DNA of 64,000 bases, taken from Petunia secreta. Taxonomy: Eukaryota; Streptophyta; Magnoliopsida; Solanales; Solanaceae. The position numbers and the translations under genes are program-made. Below the pieces are notes generated by a model. The model searched no databases. It had not been told where the DNA came from and saw only the letters and a list, made by a program, of their open reading frames with translations. The number at the start of each line of letters is the position of its first letter. Within the stretch, counting starts at the first letter, position 1. Of this stretch, positions 1-11,989 are shown piece after piece. The stretch is taken from contig JARKIP010000021.1 of NCBI GenBank assembly GCA_029990175.1, forward strand, positions 21,271,501 through 21,335,500, in the 5' to 3' direction.

Positions 1-594
1 AGAATTTTGACCCCGAAATCTCTAGGTAATGATGTTAGCTCATTATCTTAGTTTATAACGTGTGTTTGAATATATTTTAACTGTAAAACTTGGGATATTA
101 GACATCATTTTAATAAGTTCAATTGATAGTTTCAAGGATTAAGGACCATGAAAATGGAATTGATTATATATTTACACCGAGGGAATTATGGGCAACCCAT
201 AAATGCAATTTATTTAGGGTTTGGTTATGTGACTTTGAACCCTGTATATAGGCCTTGCCTGCATATTGCGTTAGTGAATAGGGTATCAGGTTCCTAACCG
301 AATTGCCTTAAGATGTAGGGAATGTAGCCTTTTCTTATTGAATAAGCAGGATCGTTTGGCAGTGAATCCAAAGGATAAACGGGTGTTGAGTAGCACTTTG
401 AAATAAGGTAAGTGTTTGTATCCATTTCTTTGGAGGCCCTTGGCCTTGTGGATAATCTACCACGTGTTCCTTACGTATGTAGCTGCCGAAAGGCGTACTC
501 ATTACGCCTTAGCTTTAGAATTTACATTGTATATTATATGTTATGTCCTGTTGTTTGTATTGTATTGAGTATATGAGCATTGTACTCTAGCTGT

Positions 595-897
595 CATCAT
601 TGCATATACTTCCCGGTAATCGATGAGAGTCCCGAGCCGGTGAAGGGTCATCATTGCATATACTTCCCGCTAATCGATGAGAGTCTCGAGCCGGTGAAGG
701 GTCATCATTGCATATACTTTCGGGTAATCGATGAGAGTCTCGAGCAGGTAAAGGGTCATCATTGCATATACTTCCCGGTAATCGATGAGAGTCCCGAGCC
801 GGTGAAGGGTACTTTCCAGTAATCGATGAGAGTCCCGAGCCGGTGAAGGGTCATCATTGCATATACTTCCCGGTAATCGATGAGAGTCCCGAGCTGG
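595..897 (+). repeat. 54-bp minisatellite in the 5' LTR (6 units)
   Basis: There are six head-to-tail units of about 54 bp, each starting CATCATTGCATATACTT and ending GGTGAAGGGT. One unit (about 811-851) lacks its first 13 bases, and the last unit degenerates after GAGCTGG. Because 54 is divisible by three, the array reads as an 18-residue repeat in open frames on both strands, which I regard as fortuitous. Confidence 0.92.
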
Positions 898-1048
898 AGA
901 TATGTATCAGGCATATGTGACTGCATTCCATCATACCACATTCATCCCATCTCATTGCATGTATTGTGTTGTATGCGGTATGTATACCATGTTGTGGCCA
1001 TATCTCAGTTTGCCTATATATTTCTGGCTCGTATCCGGGTTGCATGCT

Positions 1049-1293
1049 GCAACAGTATAAATATATGGATTGGGTTGGACGCCGCAACAGTATAAATATA
1101 TGGATCGGGTTGCATGCCGCAACAGTATAAATATATGGATCGGGTTGCACGCTGCAACAGTATAAATATATGGATCGGGTTGCACGTCGCGACACTACGA
1201 ATATATGGATCGGGTTGCACGCCGCGACAGTATAAATATATGGATCGGGTTGCACTCCACGACAGTATGAATATATAGATCGGGTTGCACGCT
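1049..1293 (+). repeat. 35-bp minisatellite in the 5' LTR (7 units)
   Basis: There are seven 35-bp units of the form GCAACAGTATAAATATATGG plus ATCGGGTTGCACGCC, followed by a broken eighth unit. Several units differ by transitions such as GCAACA to GCGACA. The matching array in the 3' LTR has six units, so copy number changed after the two LTRs separated. Confidence 0.92.
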
Positions 1294-1972
1294 GCAACAG
1301 TATGTATTTCTGATTGTTGATATGTTTGGGATACTTAAAAACTTATATGTTAATTCTATCTTATGTCCCTGGTTTTTTATGAGTTTATGATTCCATACGT
1401 GTTTCCGGTTATTATCTGGCTCTGCCATTTTATAGTTTAAATAAGATGGATTTGGTTTACCTTTTTTTCTTCTCTCTGGCTAGCTATCCTATTCTTTAAG
1501 GTGGCTAGTCTGCCCCACTTATTGAGTCCTTTTGACTCACCCTTGTTTGTTGTTTGTTCTTTTCTATCTATTTCTTTTCAGCAGGTTCGCTCCAGGACTG
1601 AGTTCGCCACGTTGTGAATGAGCGAAGACGACTTCAGCTATCAGTGTGAGCCAGCTTTTATTCAGGATGACCACAGTTTTATATTTATTATTTCAGTTGC
1701 ATTTTGCTCCCTTCAGGAGATATCTGTCTTTTTTTGTACTCTTTGATGTCTAATTTGGATAGCCCTAAACCTAGTATGTTGGGTAGTTAGCTGTAATTTT
1801 TTTTGTACAGCTTAGAGGTATCAGTATGTCTGTATTTTTTCTAAGTCTTGTTCTTATTTATGAATTAAATTATATTTATTTTCCTAATTAAATTGGTAAG
1901 GGTTCGCCCGACGGGTCTAGGGAAGGATGTCGGGTGCCCGCACGGCCTAGCCGAATTTCCGGTCGTGTTAGT

Positions 1973-1988
1973 TGGCATCAGAGCCCAG
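1973..1988 (+). other. Primer-binding site, initiator-Met tRNA type
   Basis: TGGCATCAGAGCCC starts two bases after the LTR end. It resembles the usual plant retrotransposon primer site TGGTATCAGAGC, complementary to the 3' end of initiator Met tRNA, with one change. It fixes the LTR/interior border and the plus orientation. Confidence 0.75.
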
Positions 1989-2159
1989 TTTAGAGTCTAT
2001 CCAGACTAAGACAGTGTCTAATAGAGTCTCGTTGATGGGTACGTAAACGTCTGTACTTATCTAGGAGAGGCTATGATGGCATTTAGGAAGTTTCACTTCC
2101 TTCTTTTCTGATCGTACGTCTGTCTAGGATGTAAAAGTATTTTCGTAAATCTCTTTATG

Positions 2160-3560
2160 GTAATTGTGAACCCTCGTGCAACAAATAAGCAAATGGTAGG
2201 AGTTCAGGATGAAGTAGTCTAGCCTGTGGCTAGAGCTACTTAAGCCCCGAGAGTTTTGGATAGTGCTGATGATCCAGTTGCGCAGGCCTCAGCTGTACGA
2301 GCTCGTGATGGGCAAGGGAGCAGGGCCTTGTGGTTCCCTTGGCTCTCTATGATGCTTTTACGATAATTTTGGCAACGCAGATACCGCAAGAACCTATTAT
2401 CCACTAGGCAGCTTATCAGGTCGCCGCATATGCAGATGTTCGGTCTTAGAGAGCTCTTGTTCCAGTTCCTGATGTTGCCCCAGTAAATTATGTTCCAGAG
2501 GTAGCAGGTGTTGCGCCACCAATTGTTCTGGCTGGTTAGCCAGCCGAGGTAACAGTTCGGTCCGAGTGCCCAAAGAGGTTGCATTATTTTACGCTGTTGA
2601 ACCTTCCGATATTCTTAAGCAATGCATCAGATAAACCTCATGATTCTTTTTAAAATAAAATGATGTCAGTGTATCCTTCAGGATCTTGATTATATCGAGC
2701 GGTATGGTGTTGATTATTCTGATTTCTAGTTTCAGGGGTCCAACCTTGAATTGGTGGGCCGCTCTCTTATTAGCTAACTTGGTTCGATTTTTCTTTTAGA
2801 TTCATGGAAAAGTTCCTTTCTCGTACTGAGCGAGAGAAAAAGTGTCGCCAGTTTGAGTGGATTAGATAGGGTAGCCTGTCGATTAGTTTGTTAGTTTCAG
2901 AATATGAGATTGAATTCTCTAAGATTCCTGGATATGCAGTAGAAGTAATCCATGAGCCTTCCAAAATGGCTCGAATATTTATTGATGCATTTTCTCCTTT
3001 CTAGAAGTCTCAGATGGCCTAAGAAATTGAGTTTGTGACTTCATTTGATGTCATTTTTTATATTGCTCAGAGGTATTAGGCATACCATAAGTTAGAGCGG
3101 AAGAGCAAGAGATCTCACGGCCCTGATGGGCATCATACCTCCTTCGGAGGTGAGAGTTCTGATGATTTTGGGAGGTTACTTGCCAGGTTATCTAAGCTTG
3201 TAGAGTGTGATTCTCAGAGTGCGCGAGTAGTTCATCAAGACAGACTCAGTTTTCTCGTTGTTGCTATCAATAATCTGTCCAGTTTCCATTTTAGCGAAAA
3301 GGATGTTATCACTGTCGTGAGTCTGGTTATCCTTTGAGGATTTTTTTTCCTTACTCGGGCAAGTAGGCAGTCGTCCTTTTTCTTGTCATTAGGCACCTGC
3401 ACAGTCGCAGGGGATTTCAGTTAGATCTCAATCATTAAGAGAAATGCCACCATCCAGTAGAGGTCGAGAGCGTGGTGGCAGTGTTTCTTTAGAAGGTGAT
3501 TATCCTGACAGTAGCTCAGCTCAGCTGTAGATAGAACTGCCAGTCTGGCAGGACGCTGAG
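2160..3560 (+). pseudogene. gag remnant with broken zinc knuckle
   Basis: Translated pieces in changing frames look like Ty3/gypsy gag. A stretch near 3150-3240 reads roughly FGRLLARLSKLVECDSQSAR. At 3304 TGT TAT CAC TGT gives CYHC, followed by RESGY, a decayed CCHC knuckle that has lost its His and last Cys. A stretch rich in Ser, Arg and Gly follows, typical of the gag-protease linker. Many stops and frameshifts show it cannot make a protein. Confidence 0.5.
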
Positions 3561-5004
3561 GTATCCAATATAGTACACCCATGTATTTCTTCTTCCATTA
3601 TATGTGAGTAATTGATTCTTCCGATCGGTCTGGACTTCGTTTATCTTACCATATTTCCATGGCTTCCTTGGATATTGTTTCTATTAAGAATCGGTTGCGG
3701 TAGAGGGGCGAGCTTCTGGTATGATTTATTCCTGGCATTTGTGAGACCCTACTAATTTATCTGGTCTAAATATGAGAGATTTGACAGTGAGTGTCGCTAT
3801 TGTCTGCCTGGCATCTTGTCGTGCCACCTTCTATTATTATGTCAAATTAGTTTACCTCTTTTCTCGGAATTCTGTGTTGGTTGGATGATGGGATTCTAGT
3901 TCATCACCATCAGAGAGTGTCATTATTTCTTCCGGTGTAAAGTGGTTAGTAAGTAATATTTGATTTACGTATCTCCTCTTGGTTCAAAACGCTAGTAAAG
4001 TCATGTTATCCCATGAGCTTGTCTGGGTTATAAAAGGGTTTTCTGGTAAATTGTCAGAGTTTCCTTCTTATTGGGAGGTTAAATTGGCATGGATGTTGTT
4101 CCATAAAGCTCATTTAATGTCTATTTCCTCAATTACGATTCTTTGGCTAGCCTGACTCGAAAGTAATCTAGCACTAGTAGACAAGTAAATAAGAAGATGA
4201 GCTTCTCGAAGCTCTAATTATTCCTATCCTCAGTCCATTGCCATCTCTTATTCGTCCGGCACTAATGAGTTTATGCGGTCAGTAGTCGCTTGTGATGTTC
4301 CCTGTATGGAGCCAGAGTATGTGTCAAGGTAGCTGGGTATGCACATTGTATTTTAAGGCTACTAAGGGTAATGAGAAACATCATTTGACCTCTGAAATGA
4401 TCCACCAGGCGGTGGTTCTTGTGGCAAGGGTATGCAGTTGTGAACTCAAAAGTTGCAGCTGTTTGGCAACTCGAGAGGGTAATTTGGTTCCTCAGATCTG
4501 AGCCGCATTCTCTTTTAGCTAAGTTTTCCTTAGTCCAACAGACGGTGCGAGGATGGCTACTGCTATTCAAGTTAGCTGTATGAGCTTATGCTCTAAGTGG
4601 AGGAATCATCCTCCTATACAGAATGCTAATATTAAATCTCTAAGGCGTTGCTGAAGCGTAAGCTAATTTTTAGTTTCATCGACCTAATCTATATCACAAA
4701 ATGTATCGACGGGGTGATTTGTCGCCTTAATCTATACAGAGCTCTATGTATCCTTGTTCCGAAAATGTGAAACTCTCTTCTCGTGATCGAGGAAGGATCA
4801 GTTTAGTCACTATAAGCTGTGCAATGGTGTTATCATATTATCCATATATATTTTATTCCAAAAGTTCGATATGCGTGTTATAATTATGATCCTGCAATCG
4901 GGATATAATGCTCGTGGAGTAGCTTATGAAAGTCGTACAAGTTCTCTTGTTATCTGTGCGAATTTTTCTTTAGACTTAGGCTCGTTCGAGGACGAACGAT
5001 AGTC

Positions 5005-5018
5005 TAAGTGGAGGAGAA
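5005..5018 (+). other. Polypurine tract before the 3' LTR
   Basis: TAAGTGGAGGAGAA lies directly before the TG that opens the 3' LTR at 5019. A purine run in this place primes plus-strand synthesis in LTR retrotransposons. Confidence 0.75.
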
Positions 5019-6280
5019 TGAAACGATCTTAGGTAGTCGTTTCAGGAATTAGGGCCCCGATTTGCAAGCTGATAATTTTAAAATCTTCCTAAGATCCATT
5101 AGGATCTGTCTGTAAAATTTGAGCTAAATCAGACTTCGTTTGGTGGGTATCGGAAGAAGATTTCAGTTTCCGTTGTCGGTAAATATTAAAAAGAGATTTT
5201 CGAGCTCGATTTTGGCGAGTGAGCTCCGATTCGAAATTTGAAAGTGTCGTTAGATTCATATGATTATTTTTGATCTGTATGAATTTTCGAAAGTGAATTT
5301 CGAGGTCGTTCAGATATTATGCTAAAATGCCGAAAGTTAAAGAATTTGATTTTTTTCGTTTTAATTCACATTTTGAGTTTCGGGGTTCTGATTTGAGATC
5401 CGCCTTAATGAGTATGTCACATAAATTTTGTATAACTTGCTTGAGAAATTTGGATCATTTCGAATTTCGTAGAGTTCTATTTTAAAATTCGTCACGAAAA
5501 TAAAAGAAAAAGAAAAAGGAAATGTAAGTCGGTTAAGCTAAGGGATTATAATTCCGTTAGCAGCTACACTTCAGAATGAAAACAGTAACACCAACCAAAA
5601 GCAGAGAAAAGGAAAACGCAAGGAAAGAAAGAAAAAAGGAAAGGAGAAGGAGAAAAATAGTAGAATTTTGACCTCGAAATCTCCAGGTAATGATGTTAAC
5701 TCATTATCTTAGTTTATGACGTGTGTTTGAATATATTTTAGCGGTAAAACTTGAGATATTAGGCATCATTTTAATAAGTTCAATTCATAGTTTCAAGGGT
5801 TAATTGGACCATGATAATGGAATTGATTATATATTTACACCGAGGGAATTATGGGCAACCCATAAATGTAATTTATTTAGGGTTTGGTTATGTGACTTTG
5901 AACCCTGTACATAGGCCTTGCCTGCGTATTGCGTAAGCGAATAGGGTACCTGGTTCCTAACCGAATTGCCTTAAGATGTAGGGAATGAAGCCTTTAGCCT
6001 AATTTAATATATTTTCTGCTTATTGAATAAGCAGGATCGTTTGGCAGTGAATTCAAAGGATAAAGCGGGTATTGAGTAGCACTTTGAAATAAGGTAAGTG
6101 TTTGTATCCATTTCTTTGGAGGCCCTTGGCCTTGTGGATAATCTACCACGTGTTCCTTACGTGTATAGCTGCCGATAGGCGTACTCATTACGCCTTAGAT
6201 TTGGGATTTACATTGTATATTATATGTTATGTCCTGTTGTTGGTATTGTATTGAGTATCTGAGCATTGTACTCTGGCTTT

Positions 6281-6658
6281 TATCATTGCATATACTTCCC
6301 GGTAATTGATGAGAGTCCCGAGCCGGTGAAGGGTCATAATTGCATATACTTCCCGGTAATCGATGAGAGTCCCGAGCCGGTGAATGGTCATCATTGCATA
6401 TACTTCCCGGTAATCGATGAGAGTCCCGAGCCGGTGAAGGGTCATCATTGCATATACTTTCCGGTAATCGATGAGAGTCCCGAGCCGGTGAAGGGTCATC
6501 ATTGCATATACTTTCCGGTAATCGATGAGTGTCCTCAGCCGGTGAAGGGTCATCACTGCATATACTTCCCGGTAATCGATGAGAGTCCCGAGCCTGTGAA
6601 GGGTCATTATTGCATATATCTACTGGTAGACGATGAGAGTCCCGAGCCAGAGATGGGT
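6281..6658 (+). repeat. 54-bp minisatellite in the 3' LTR (7 units)
   Basis: There are seven 54-bp units in register, against six in the 5' LTR. Unit 5 has GATGAGTGTCCTCAGCC and unit 7 is the most diverged. As in the 5' LTR, it generates open frames on both strands with 18-residue periodicity. Confidence 0.92.
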
Positions 6659-6829
6659 ATCAGGCATATGTGACTGCATTGCATCGTACCACATTCACCC
6701 CATCTCATTGCACCGCATACTGATTATTGTGTGTATCGTGTTGTGTTTTATATATACGGTATGTATACCATGTTGTGGACATATCTCAGTTTGCCTATAT
6801 ATTTCTGGCTCGTATCCGGGTTGCACGCC

Positions 6830-7039
6830 GCAACAGTATAAATATATGTATTGGGTTGCACGCCGCAACAATATAAATATATGAATTGGGTTGCACACTG
6901 CAACAATATAAATATATGGATCGGGTTGTATGCTGCAACAGTATAAATATATGGATCGGGTTGCATGCCGCGACAGTACGAATATATGGATCGGGTTGCA
7001 CGCCGCGACAGTATGAATATATGGATCGGGTTTCACGCT
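6830..7039 (+). repeat. 35-bp minisatellite in the 3' LTR (6 units)
   Basis: There are six 35-bp units of the GCAACAGTATAAATATATGG type, followed at 7040 by the same broken unit and unique sequence seen after the 5' LTR array. Confidence 0.92.
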
Positions 7040-7717
7040 GCAACAATATGTATTTCTGATTGTTGATATGTTTGGGATACTTAAAAACCTATATGTTCTG
7101 TCTATCTAATGTCCCTGGTTGTTTATGAGTTTATGATTTCATACGTGTTTCCAGTTATTATCTGGCTCTGCCTTTTTATAGTTTAAATAAGATGGATTTG
7201 GTTTACCTGTTTTTTTTCTCCCTGGCTAGCTATCCTATTCTTTGAGGTGGCTAGTTTGCCCCACTTATTGAGTCCTTTTGACTCACCCTTGTTTGTTGTT
7301 TGTTCTTGTCTATCTATTTCGTTTCGGCAGGTTTGCTCCAGGATTGAGTTCGCCACGTTGTGAATCAGCGAAGACGACTTCAGCTGTCAGGGTGAGCCAG
7401 CTTTTATCCAGGATGGCCACAGTTTTATATTTATTATTTCAGTTGCATTTTGCTCCCTTTATGAAATATCTGTCTTTTCTTGTACTCTTAGATGTCTAGT
7501 CTGGATAGCCCTAAACCTAGTATGTTGGGTAGTCAGCTGTAATTTCTTTTGTACAGCTTAGAGGTATCAGTATGTCCGTATTTTTTTCTAAGTCTTGCTC
7601 TTATTTATGAATTGAATTATATTTATTTTCCTAATTAAATTGGTAATGGTTCGCCCGACGGGTCTTGGGAAGGATGTCGGGTGTCCGCACGGCCTAGCCG
7701 AATTCCCGGTCGTATTA

Positions 7718-8030
7718 GTTATTTCTTGAGACGCAACTCAAAAATGGACATAGCTACATCACAATTTGCTTTTTTTTTTTTTTTTTTAATGAACCGACTT
7801 ATGCAAAATGGAACCTTAGTGTTTTATTACCCTTAAAGATGACTCAAAAAATTAAATATTATGACAACATAAAACAAACACCAAACAATTATTTTCTCTT
7901 TTTTTTTAGAATATTCCCACTATGATTTGGAAAATACGAAACAAAAGGTATTCACAAAAATCGGGCAATTACTACGTCGAATGACTCACATACGACAAAT
8001 CATTGACACGAATGGAGACACGTGAAAGAT
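7718..8030. other. No gene seen
   Basis: AT-rich sequence after the retrotransposon with a pure T run at about 7770-7787. I see no coding frame or recognisable repeat. Confidence 0.5.
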
Positions 8031-8300
8031 TCATAAAATTTTGCCATTATAGAAGCGCAAAATGACAGTAAATTATTTTCAAACTCAGGATCAAACCTAG
8101 ACACAGGCCCAGATACAAAATTGTTCCAAAAATTTTGCTACTATAATGGTGTGAAAATGATAAGAAAATATTTACAAAAACTCGAGATAAAATCCGGACA
8201 GAGATTCAGATACAAAAATGTTCTGAAATATTCGACACTATAATAGAGTTAAATGATGACAAAAAATATTTTTGAGACTCAGGATTGAATCTCCCTTTTG
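8030..8300. repeat. Degenerate ~95-bp tandem repeat, about 3 units
   Basis: The phrase TTGCCATTATAG / TTGCTACTATAATGG / TTCGACACTATAATAG recurs at 8041, 8135 and 8231. Each is followed by a similar run of AAAATGA, a CTCAGGAT-like block and AGATACAAAA. The units are well diverged, so the array is old. It may belong to the retroelement whose LTR starts at 8899. Confidence 0.6.
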
Positions 8301-8399
8301 ATTTTTTTTTTTTCATTTATTTATTTTTTTTCAAGATTCATTAACCCCATCCTCAGTAAATGGTCAACACAAAAACCCACTAATAGATGAAACATATTA

Positions 8400-10260
8400 T
8401 ATGCCACTGGTGTCTTTTGGGGATGCGAGCCCCACCATGATACGAGGGGTCAGCCTAGACAAGTGCGGTATCAGTGTACCGCACCTCGCTAAGTCTAGTG
8501 ATACAAACAAATCGTCCTATTATAAGCACATGTTCAACTCTAAGTAACTAAATGAGTCCATGATCTAGCATTTCAGCCATTCGGATGTACATCAAGTGTA
8601 CTGTTGACAACGTCTAACGGCCTTTCCCAACGCACCTCCTCCAAAAACAGGGTTAACTTTTTATGTCCTAAGACACGACAGAAAAGTCCAGCCGACAAAG
8701 CGAAACTGACGTGCATGTGTGCAGTGTTCCGGAAGACTCAGGGGTGAACTAGAGAATACAGTAATATATACAGTTCAAGCAAAATTAAAGTAGTAACACT
8801 CAACTAATAAGACAATATCACAATAAACAAATTTCAAAATCCAAAAGGTGACAAAATCAAAGCTTGATTTTCTAAACTTCGCCAGTGGAGTCGCCAAGCT
8901 GTCACGCCCTAAAATTTCTAAAAATTGTTTTTATTTAAAGGTTGTGGCTAGTGTTTCATAAAGTTACAAAGATTATGAGATTTGATGTCGCCACTTGACA
9001 AGTTCAAAGGTGTGTCAAGTCACCAAAAAGCTACCTTTAGAACACGTTTGACTCATCAATGATCTGCGTCAGAGAATCCAAGTAAGGATCTCAATTGACT
9101 CGCGGGAAGGTATTAAACACCCTCGAATCCAATGCTAAACACAACTACTTTAATTTATCGCATTACAACTTTTAAAATATTGTTTGTTGTTATCTTGCCT
9201 TCTTAAATGAGTTTTGTTACGCTTTTAGTATAATGGGGTATATACAAGATTGAAATTGAAAAAATTAAGCCAAACTGTTAGTTAGAAGAAATGAGAAAAA
9301 ACGTTACTCTATCGATCAACAAATAGCCACTCTTTTTATGTCCTTTTAGGAAATGACATATTCTCTTTGTTAAGCAATTGTGGCCAACACTTAGAAACCT
9401 AGGTTTACAAACTAGATGGGCTTGCAAAAGTTTATCCTGCCCGCTTTAGCCTTTTAACAAGATTTGCTCCTGCAGTCACTATTGTCTAACAATCACCAAC
9501 TGTCATCTTCTTTATCTTTTTTTCCTTCTTTTTTTTTTTCAAAAAGATTTAAACCTCATATTTCAGAATCTTAAAAACGGTGTTCCAGATTTTTGTAACT
9601 ATATACTAATCTTTAGATCTAATTTCACACAATAAGCCTAAAAATTTTCTATTTGTTTGCGTGCTCCATTGTTGCTTCCAAACAAAATTTTAACGTGTGA
9701 AAAAACAAATCAAATGGGCCTAAGAAAAACGTGCATAGGCCTAAAGCTTAGCAATTTCAATTTTAATTATTCATGCACATGCTTTCAAAATATAAATACA
9801 TCCATAAACATAAAAGTTTGATCAAGACAACAGAATATAGCAAGATCTGGAGACTGAATTAGGCCAAGTTATATTCCGGTAACATTCAAGAAGAGAACAT
9901 ACAAGGTAAAAGAAATATTTACCTAGTTGGCCAAAGGTCCAAACACAAACATCAAGATGGCCATCAAACTAAAGACCGAGACTGATCACAGCAAACCAAC
10001 AAAAAATAGTAGTAGAAACAGCAACTAGCGAGACCTCAAACCTCAGAAATCCCAATCTTTAAACTTACTCTCCAACTCTTTTTCTCTTTTTTCCATTTAT
10101 TGTATCACTCTATGTTTTTCTCTCAAGAAATTTATCTATTTTTTAGATCTGAAAGTTGTGTTTTTTAGAGAGATTACTGGTTTCCAAGTGAGAGGAAAAC
10201 CCTCTCTTAAATACCCTAAGAGGAAGAGTATGAATGATTATGTCTTACTTTTCAGACAAT
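8400..10260 (-). mobile_element. Ogre/Tat-like LTR end with adjacent interior, minus orientation
   Basis: On the minus strand, sequence ending TTAGGGCGTGACA (8911-8899) is followed three bases later by TGGCGACTCCACTGG. This resembles a primer-binding site of the Arg-tRNA type reported for Ogre/Tat elements. The block GTCGCCACTTGACAAG and the phrase GGGAAGGTATTAAACACCCTC (9110-9125 region) also recall LTRs of this group. A TATA-like TATTTAAG on the minus strand near 10215 could be the LTR promoter. The outer LTR border is not identified, and no coding part of the element is recognised here. The assignment rests on remembered motifs. Confidence 0.42.
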
Positions 10261-11310
10261 AGTTTAATGAAATTTAGCATGCCTAGCTAGAATACAAAAG
10301 ATGGTGGCTATAAAGCCAATTTTCTTCTTCTAAACAAATTTCAGACGGGCCAGATTAAAACTTGTAATGGGCTAGTTCATTTTCTTTTATTTTCTTCTCA
10401 ATTTTGCCGACCCAAATGGACAATTTTAACTAGATCAAAGCACATCTATCTAAAGCATTACACAATTAGAAAACTACCTAATTAATATCCACAGAAATTA
10501 AAGCCAAACAAATTATAGTAATTACGACAATTGAAATACAGAAACACATTCAAATAATTAATCATATCAATGAGCATATTTTGCTGTTTTCTAAGATTTC
10601 CACCTAATTAAGTGATTACATCTATAACCAATTTGAAGATGTGGTATATCACTACAAATTCCTCAATTGAGCCACATATTATCACTAGAATACTAGGAAG
10701 ACCAAATAAAAATAGAATAAAAATACCAGATAAATCAAATAAGAAATTTGGGAAGAGATCGAGAAAATGAACACCAATGGCATGCTCTCAATGGAAGGTG
10801 TTGGACACAATAAGAAGGATGTACAAAAATTGTAAGTACTATAATATGATGAATTATTTATACACAAAAACTGATTGTTATACTGTTTAACTCTTTTTTT
10901 TTTTTTTTTTGGTCATCACAGAAGAGTGTAGGGTGGAACATTGCCTTGACCTTTTAGGGTAAATTTTGGTTCTACTCCAGTCAATCTTTCACAACCATCA
11001 ACACAACAGTCTGGAGTTATTGGACCTTCTAGGGAAAATGGTGGTTTTATGTTTACAACCATCAAAATAACAATATGGAGTTACATAAAGCAACTCGTCT
11101 TAGCCCAACATTCAAAGAGATGCAGGTGGTTCTAGGATGAACCAAATAAAATGGGTGGTGCAAATGTTGGAAATAAGAGGCAAAAAATAGCAGTATATGG
11201 TGTCCTCTTTGGTTATAAAAAGTAGTTATAGAGAGGGTAAGTAAGCACCGTCATTATTAACATGTACATTTGATTCATTGTTGCCTTGTGTAATATGAAG
11301 TCACTTTTTT
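10261..11310. other. No gene seen
   Basis: AT-rich sequence with a T run at about 10893-10911. Around 10985-11085 two similar blocks, each containing CAACCATCAA followed by TGGAGTTA, suggest a small old duplication. No recognisable coding sequence. Confidence 0.4.
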
Positions 11311-11314
11311 TGTA

Positions 11315-11524
11315 TGTAAACATGTTGGAGGAGTTAATGATAGAGTTGCGTATAACCCTTCAAAAATCTTGAGTGTAGCACCAACCAACATTGACCTTGG
11401 CTTCAAGCCACATGGACTTAAGTGGACGGAGAATGATTCTACCATACAAAGACAGCTACAACAACAAAGACATGTTGGCCGATCTAGGAGCACTACAACA
11501 ACTCAACAACGTGAACAAATTTGA
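11315..11524 (+). pseudogene. Unrecognised open reading segment without a start codon
   Basis: An open frame of about 69 codons reads CKHVGGVNDRVAYNPSK near its start and continues to ..QREQI before a TGA at 11522. Its composition (charged and Gln/Thr-rich, few Leu/Phe runs) looks more like real protein than most chance frames in this AT-rich region. It could be the last exon of a decayed transposon or host gene. I do not recognise the family. Confidence 0.2.
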
Positions 11525-11989
11525 AGTGATTTATGTTTTGCAAATGTATTTTTCTACTTAAATTATGGTACTTTGGTAGTTTAAACTTGCTTACCTTCTT
11601 TTGTGGTCTGTGGGTTGTCAAAAGGCCATTTATTTGCTACTTAAACTCTATTATTTTGAATCTATGGTCTGATAGTTAATTGAATATCTTTCTATTATTT
11701 TGCTATTATATTGCAACAATATGTTAGAAACAGAAAACTAAACTAGAATGAAGTACTTTGAGGCAATAATAATTATTGTTGTTCTTAAAGAATTATCGTC
11801 TGTATACTCTTAGGAGATACAAACAATATTCTTCATGATTCCTCAAAGCCAAATAGTTTCTGGAGAGTGAGAAGCCACTTTCAGGGTAGACAAATATATT
11901 GAAGGAAGAGGAGACCATTTTGAAAAGGTATCTCTTCTTGAACAGGTTTATTACGTTGAAATTTAAAATATTTAAATAAACATGTTGCT

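Larger units (their letters stand above)
1..1970 (+). mobile_element. 5' LTR of a long-LTR Ty3/gypsy-type retrotransposon (left end outside window)
   Basis: This stretch is repeated almost base for base at 5663-7717, as expected for the two LTRs of one element. It ends at 1970 (GGTCGTGTTA), just before a primer-binding site. By comparison with the right LTR, about 645 bases are missing beyond the window edge. It carries two internal minisatellites, at 595-897 and 1049-1293. A diverged relative with clean borders is the solo LTR at 60029-62876. The short open frames inside the minisatellites come from repeat periods that are multiples of three and are not genes. Confidence 0.88.
1971..5018 (+). 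mobile_element. Degenerate interior of the Ty3/gypsy-type element
   Basis: The interior is only about 3.05 kb between the two LTRs, too short for a full gag-pol, and is full of stops in every frame. A gag remnant is visible around 2160-3560. I recognise no reverse transcriptase or integrase motif after it. The last bases hold a CGAGGACGAACG motif and a polypurine tract, which from memory is the usual 3' end of this group in Solanaceae. It is probably a non-autonomous or internally deleted copy, mobilised if at all by a relative. Confidence 0.75.
5019..7717 (+). mobile_element. 3' LTR of the Ty3/gypsy-type element (complete, 2.7 kb)
   Basis: It opens with TGAAACGATC right after the polypurine tract and ends at 7717 (TCGTATTA), the same place as the 5' LTR end. 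The solo LTR at 60029 begins and ends with the same sequences (TGAAACGACC ... GTCGTGTCA), which confirms both borders. It contains a 7-unit 54-bp array and a 6-unit 35-bp array. The 3' flank starts GTTAT. Whether this is a target duplication cannot be tested because the left flank is outside the window. Confidence 0.88.

Noticed and set aside
580..822. Open frames with an 18-residue repeat (HHCIYFPVIDESPEPVKG) in the LTR arrays, also at 6266-6673
   Set aside because: The period is 54 bp, so any open unit stays open when repeated. The same DNA is open on both strands. No start context or family similarity supports a protein.
595..7039. CRISPR-like regular repeats
   Set aside because: Units abut without unique spacers, the genome is plant, and the arrays lie inside LTRs. 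They are ordinary minisatellites.
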